A stretch of 45,850 nucleotides of DNA from Gnetum montanum. Taxonomy: Eukaryota > Streptophyta > Gnetopsida > Gnetales > Gnetaceae. Location of the stretch: contig MNCI01005943.1 in NCBI GenBank assembly GCA_015680685.1, positions 231,469 to 277,318 on the forward strand, in the 5' to 3' direction. The notes beneath the pieces are model-generated. The model ran no database searches. It had not been told where the DNA came from and worked only from the letters and a program-made list of their open reading frames with translations. Below are positions 41,401 to 45,850 of the stretch, piece by piece; within the stretch, counting starts at the first letter, position 1, and the number at the start of each line of letters is the position of its first letter. The position numbers and the translations under genes were made by a program.

Positions 41401-42219
41401 TCATTGAGAACTTTCAACATTCTCCCATTTAGCTATTTCTCCTTCTTCTTTTGCTACCCGTTGGATAAGCTCTTGGAGTTGGTGGGTCCGTAGCTCATAT
41501 AGTTGACTCGGGGCATACATCCCTAGAGTCTCCCTTGTTTCATTACAAAGTCCATCCATGATGTGATACATTAGCCTCTCCTCGAAGAACCCACGGCCTG
41601 GGCATTTGTTTAACAAAGAATAGTATCTTTCTAAAGCCATGTCCAAGGTTTCATGTTGCCCTTGTTTCCATTCTTGGATTTGTCTCCTCAAGGCTAACAC
41701 TTTGGCATAGGTTTGATATCGTCCAATAAAGAGTTCTACCATTGTTGCCCATCTACGAATTGATTTTGGTTTTAAGGATCTGTACCATACTTTTGCTTGG
41801 CCAATGAGTGCCATAGGTAAGAGCTTAAGTTTTTCCCACCCATTATCAATATTGTTCCATGCACAAGCATCATAGAAGGCTTGTAAATGCTATTGCAGAT
41901 CTAAATCATAGCCTCCTGAAAACTTGGAAAAGTTGTTTAAATCAAGCCTGGGTAGACAGCTTTCTTTGCGATGCTTGCGGGATATTTGAACAACCTCTTG
42001 TATATGCATTAGGCTCTTAGTGGCCAGCAGGGGTTCATCGTCACTAGGTAGGTTAAGAATTTGTGAATTGGGACGATGTTGTCTTCGTTTATGTACATAG
42101 GAGACCCCTGCATCAGATTGAGTACTCCAAACTTCGTCTTCATCATCATATAATTCATTGGTTCTCCAATGAATTGCCTTACTAGTTGTTGCGTTGTCAT
42201 AGTCATGTGAGAGAGACAC
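41401..42219 (-). pseudogene. TRG-1 gag: retrotransposon gag (capsid) domain
   Basis: Two minus frames. The first (42219-41890) has an acidic N-terminal part ending CLPRLDLNNFSKFSGGYD. The second (41814-41401) reads MALIGQAKVWYRSLKPKSI and RRWATMVELFIGRYQ, then LALRRQIQEWKQGQHETLDM, YYSLLNKCPGRGF and IMDGLCNETRETL. This is the Retrotrans_gag pattern (A-x-x-W...SI-x-x-W-x-x-L-x-x-x-F...L-x-x-Q-x-x-E-x-x-x-x-Y...CP-x-x-G), most like Athila/Tat-type gags. A frame change separates the two, so the gag is disrupted. Confidence 0.82.
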
Positions 42220-42333
42220 TGTTGTGAATCATGTGTGACTTAATTGAAATTAATTTCTTTTCTAAAAGATATATCATAAATACTTTGTTACAGCGATCTT
42301 ATATGATATAACTAATCTAGATAACTAGCACCA

Positions 42334-42351
42334 TCCCCAACAATGGCACCA
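42334..42351 (-). other. TRG-1 primer-binding site, tRNA-Asp type
   Basis: The minus strand reads TGGTGCCATTGTTGGGGA, one base after the 5' LTR. It matches 14 of 18 bases of the tRNA-Asp site used by Athila/Tat-type elements (TGGCGCCGTTGCCGGGGA, recalled from general knowledge). All four differences are C-to-T or G-to-A. Confidence 0.72.
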
Positions 42352-42352
42352 A

Positions 42353-43222
42353 TGATGAGTGGCTAGGTACCCCTACACTCAACCATACGAATACAAGCGT
42401 GTACGCACAATCCAGTCAAACTCCACAGATGGACTAGTTGTGGTATCTAGATAGTTACCCATTGATCGCAGTTCGCTGTCTTCTCACCTGGACTAGTATT
42501 TGCTTTGTCACGTATGGTTTAGTCCAGAGTGAGGTGTATGATATGATCCTAAACTAGTTCTACTCCTAGAGACAATGGAAAATAATCTTGTTTTAAGCTA
42601 ATAGGCAATGCAAAGCAAAATCTAACTAGCCTAAGTGCGATGAGCATCTATCCCTTAATCATCTGTGCGCATCTTGGACCTCGTGTACTACTTTTGGGAT
42701 TACCAAGCGTATATTACTTGAGCACTCCTAGATACGCTACTGGGTTACCAAGTAGTTACACTTAAATGTTGGTGATTAAGTCGTACTCATTCCGCAATTA
42801 ACAACAAGAATAGTAAATGACGGTAAAGAAATATTATTTAAAAAAACAATAAATAACAATAATTATTAAACAATTAAAACTAAGTGAATGTTTTAATGAT
42901 GGAGTAATCTCGATCTTTATTGTTGGTCATGTGCATGTCCAAGTACGTCACACTTGAATAAAGGTTCCATACAATTACAATCATCACACTACGGGCATGT
43001 ACCAAGGAAAGAATTGAATTGAACTAAAAATGAACAAAAAGACTCTACTCCTATACTGACTTACTCTAACTTACTTCCTTCTTCCTATGCGCCTAAATGT
43101 GGTATTTATAGGCTTACGCAAGAGCCACGATATTGTGTATCCAATATCATTAGCCAGGTTGCAATATCGTGTACCCGATATTGTAGATCTGATATTAGAG
43201 CCTGACAATTCATGGTTCATCA
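42353..43222 (-). repeat. TRG-1 5' LTR
   Basis: 870 bp, TGATGAGTGG...GGTTCATCA. It is homologous over its full length to 39608-40463. It has an extra GATATTG-type repeat near its end compared with the other LTR, and the palindrome CACGATATCGTG is here CACGATATTGTG. Confidence 0.9.
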
Positions 43223-43343
43223 CTTTCCTCATAAGCAAACGGCAAATCCAGTGCTAAACTCTCATCTGCAACCATTGGATGAGGTAAACCCATGTAGCTT
43301 TTCTATGCCAATTAGAAATGGGGGTTCCCAAATATGTATCTTA

Positions 43344-44420
43344 CTAAGTGCCCTGTAGAATTTCTAGAGTACGACAAATATGACTTTTAACCCTAATATC
43401 TATACAGAAAAAATGTGTCATAGACTTTCCCCAATTAACTATCAAACCAATTTCCCAGGACATTCTATTTAGGAGGGCCCTGGCAACAACATGTGCTTGC
43501 AGAATAACTCCCCAAGTAAATAGGATCATTTCATCTACATAATGCTTTGCAATGCATGCCATCCCTTCAATCCTATGTCCTCGAACCCCTTCTAATCTGC
43601 AATAAGCATTCATAGTATCCATGGAAATAATAAAAAGATATGGTGACAATAGGTTCCCTTGCCTTAATCCTTGCTGAGGGGAGGAAAACCCCCAAGGTGT
43701 CCATTAACATCAAATGAGTAGGCTCCAGAAATTTGAATATGAATACATAATTCAACAAATCTTGGGTGCAACCCCTTCCTAATCATAATGTCTTTTAACA
43801 CTGTCCAAGAGACCATATCATATGCCTTTGCAATATCAAGTTTGAGGCACATACCTAGGAAATTCACTCACTTCAGAAAGTGCATGATCTCTTGGAACAA
43901 GAGAATTTGGTCCTAGATGGATCTACCTTTGACAAAGCCCATTTGCGGAGGACCCACCAAGACCGGCATAAGGGGTTGGAGTCTAGCGACCAAAATCTTT
44001 GTAAATAGTCAAAGCAAGGTATTGCAAATCCCGATTGGCCTAAAATGGGCAGATTCCATGGGTTTGTCCACTTTTTGGATTAGGATAATCCTTGAGCAAT
44101 TAATCTCCTTCCTAACCTAACCCTAGCGCAGCATTAGATTAAAAGCATCCAAGATGTTGTTTCCAGTAACATCAAAAAAAATTTTGAAGAATTCAATGGG
44201 TCATCCATCTAGCCTTGGAGTCCTATTAGACCCCATAGATCTAAGAGCCTCTAATATCTCCTATTTGGTGATGGGCACCATAAGTCTCCTGTTCTATTGA
44301 GGATCCACTACCTTGTCGATGTGAATGGAGCTAGGAGAGGTATCTCCCCTTGTCCAAATTCTGGCCCAATAGTGCTGCATAGCATCAACAATTGCTTGAT
44401 CTCCTTGCACCATCGTGTCC
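43344..44420 (-). pseudogene. LINE-E reverse transcriptase
   Basis: The minus strand reads the pre-RT segment (DAMQHYWARIW), then a degraded RT start with IEFFKIFFDVTGNNILDAFN. The HFRPIGICNTL block follows, then LVGPPQMGFVKGRSI, then CLKLDIAKAYDMVSW (within 43867-43664). Next is SPYLFIISMDTMN, and HYVDEMILF at the catalytic site (43530-43541), so the usual Y-A-D-D reads Y-V-D-E. Loss of the second Asp plus several stops make it inactive. Block order is that of plant L1 RT, co-linear with LINE-B. Confidence 0.88.
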
Positions 44421-44759
44421 CCTTGCATAATGCCATGGATTTTTTTTAGCCATCATATTTGCCTTGGCCGCTGTAAAAAAAAAGAACCTAGTATTACAAT
44501 CCCCATCTTTCAACCACGTTGTGCAACTATGTTCCCACCAATATTGTTCTTCTTCCACCAACAACTATTGTAGTTGAAGAAGCACATCATATTCCTCCTA
44601 TTCTAGTAATTGTCCCTGCTCCTGAAGGGCTTGAATATCACGAAGCCTTGCTATTAGTGCTTCCTAATATTCCATGAAGGCATACTTCTCACCCTTTTAT
44701 CTTGCTCAAATTTTTTTCTTCAAGTTGATCAATGTTGTCTTCAAGAAATCTCTAGGGTC

Positions 44760-45505
44760 TTTCTGATCCAGGTAACCCTTCCACACATCATCGACTAGTT
44801 TTGCCAGCCAAGATCTCTCAAACCTAAATGATCATGGCCCTAAAGGATCTGTCTTGTGGAAAGAACAAAGCAACACCCAATGATCCAAAGCTCTCCTCTC
44901 TAGCCATTGAACATGAATCTCCTGCTTTAGCATCAATGTAGAACTAACCCACACATAATCAATTCTAGACATGACACATTCCCTTCCTTTTCTTCTGTTG
45001 TTCTAGGTATATTAACAACCAGTAATTTCCACATCCACCAAATTAAACATTTGAAGATACCCAACGGATTCCTAACTACCAAGCTAGGGATTTGAATCTC
45101 CTCTAGTCTTCTCCCAAGGGAACAATCTCTAATTAAAATCCAAAATAATCAGCCAAGTTGATTAGTCTGGCGAAGTTCAACCATGCATGCCTCTAGGTCT
45201 TGTGGCCCATAGAAATTCGTTATCCATATGCCCTATGCGAACAAAAAAATTGTTATACTTCATCTTGAAGAGTCTAGCAATTATATGGCTACATAGGAGA
45301 TGGTAGCCAATCCACTAGCCTTTCCTGTCAATTCTACAAACATTGTCTACCATCCTGACTATTCCAGAACTTGTCTCTATGCCACAGCTACTTTGGTCTC
45401 CTACAAGCTCATTATATATGCATTTATTGTTTTAACTAACTCTCTCAGGGTAAACCTTTTATAGGGGGTACCTTGTCCCCTACAATTCCAAGAAAGGATA
45501 TTCAT
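44760..45505 (-). pseudogene. LINE-E apurinic endonuclease domain
   Basis: From ATG 45503-45505 the minus strand reads MNILSWNCRGQGTPYKRFTL, the standard L1 endonuclease start with its Asn intact, then a stop after about 35 codons. Further on it has WITNFYGPQDLEACMVELRQ near 45228-45170 (N-x-YGP motif), then I-x-GG-related and C-terminal segments broken by stops. It should have supplied the nick for target-primed reverse transcription. Confidence 0.84.
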
Positions 45506-45850
45506 GGTTTACCAATGGACCTTTTCTTGGATACCCCTTTTAGAGTAGTTTGGGTCCCTAAATTAATCTCATTTTTATTCGTCTTCAATTTGAATTCCAA
45601 AACAATTGGGCATCCTATTTTCTTGGGTGTAGCCACCACCTCAAAACCAACTCCTTCAATCATTGTGACTAGAGAATAGGCTCTAGTGGTGGTTTGGAGG
45701 ACCCCTGCTCTACAAAGATCTGGTCACTCAAAGGTGGAACATGAAAAGGTTGTCACCGTACTAGTCAGAGGCATGCCCTCGACAACCAAGGCACCCAACA
45801 GGGAAAACTTGTTCTATAAAGCCATCTCTTTGTTGGGTGATACACCCCCC

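Larger units (their letters stand above)
39608..43222 (-). mobile_element. TRG-1: gag-only LTR retrotransposon (TR-GAG type) nested in LINE-E
   Basis: It is 3,615 bp, bounded by direct repeats of 856 and 870 bp and by a perfect 5-bp target duplication CTTTC (39603-39607, 43223-43227). The minus-strand 5' LTR is 42353-43222 and the 3' LTR 39608-40463. The 1.9-kb interior has a tRNA-Asp type primer site, a gag domain and a polypurine tract, but no protease, RT, RNase H or integrase. It must have relied on enzymes supplied by another element. LINE-E coding resumes on both sides. Confidence 0.9.
43223..45850 (-). mobile_element. LINE-E, 5' part (ORF1 tail, endonuclease, RT), running off the right edge
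   Basis: Minus-strand order: probable ORF1 tail and intergenic stretch (45850-45506), endonuclease start at 45505, linker, RT (about 44420-43344). It is cut at 43227 by TRG-1 and resumes at 39602. ORF1 proper lies beyond the window. Confidence 0.84.

Overview
This is eukaryotic, almost certainly land-plant, nuclear DNA from a large transposon-filled genome. The evidence is plant-type L1 LINEs with a DUF4283-like ORF1, Ty3/gypsy elements with tRNA-Met and tRNA-Asp type primer sites, solo LTRs, nested insertions, and one short run of GT-AG spliced exons. A gymnosperm is plausible because old, decayed elements dominate, but that is only a guess. There are no bacterial-style operons, rRNA, tRNA or CRISPR arrays. 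One assembly gap (864 N) lies inside a retrotransposon.

Layout. 1-1175: start of LINE-A (minus strand), with ORF1 and a GTT/GCT microsatellite. 1188-2330: gypsy RNase H/integrase relic split by a 493-bp solo LTR. 2331-6705: probable old LTR element (element B) with a decayed coiled-coil, plant-transposon-like protein. 7975-9580: gag-deleted gypsy relic and its LTR, which holds a striking AGACGTCT array. 10480-14262: LINE-B. 14609-15000: LTR piece (family W). 15003-17130: LINE-C. 17985-18345: gypsy RT relic. 19373-19907: three spliced exons of an unidentified cellular gene. 20290-25451: mosaic of family W. 25457-31988: a nearly complete Ty3/gypsy element (RLG-1) with 565-bp LTRs and TGCAT target duplications. 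32100-37185: family W again, split by LINE-D (34217-35998). 37186-45850: LINE-E, split by a gag-only LTR element (TRG-1, 39608-43222, CTTTC duplications).

Most notable observation: the LINE family (A-E, all on the minus strand) carries unusual coding sequence 3' of its reverse transcriptase and zinc-finger region. The order is an unrecognised conserved block (block X), then a Gln/Glu-rich coiled coil, then a DnaJ-like J-domain. LINE-E keeps the KFHPDK motif; LINE-B and LINE-D carry the same region with HPD mutated. The arrangement recurs in all three copies that retain the 3' part, so it looks like a family trait, a chaperone co-factor domain captured by an L1-type element. I know of no described plant L1 with a J-domain, but I could not search.

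Chronology from nesting: W elements are older than LINE-D and probably LINE-E; LINE-E is older than TRG-1 (LTRs about 7% apart by eye); RLG-1 is the youngest (LTRs about 3% apart). Many disabling changes are C-to-T or G-to-A (CAG to TAG, CGA to TGA, CpG loss), which fits decay of methylated DNA. No element in the window appears able to move by itself.
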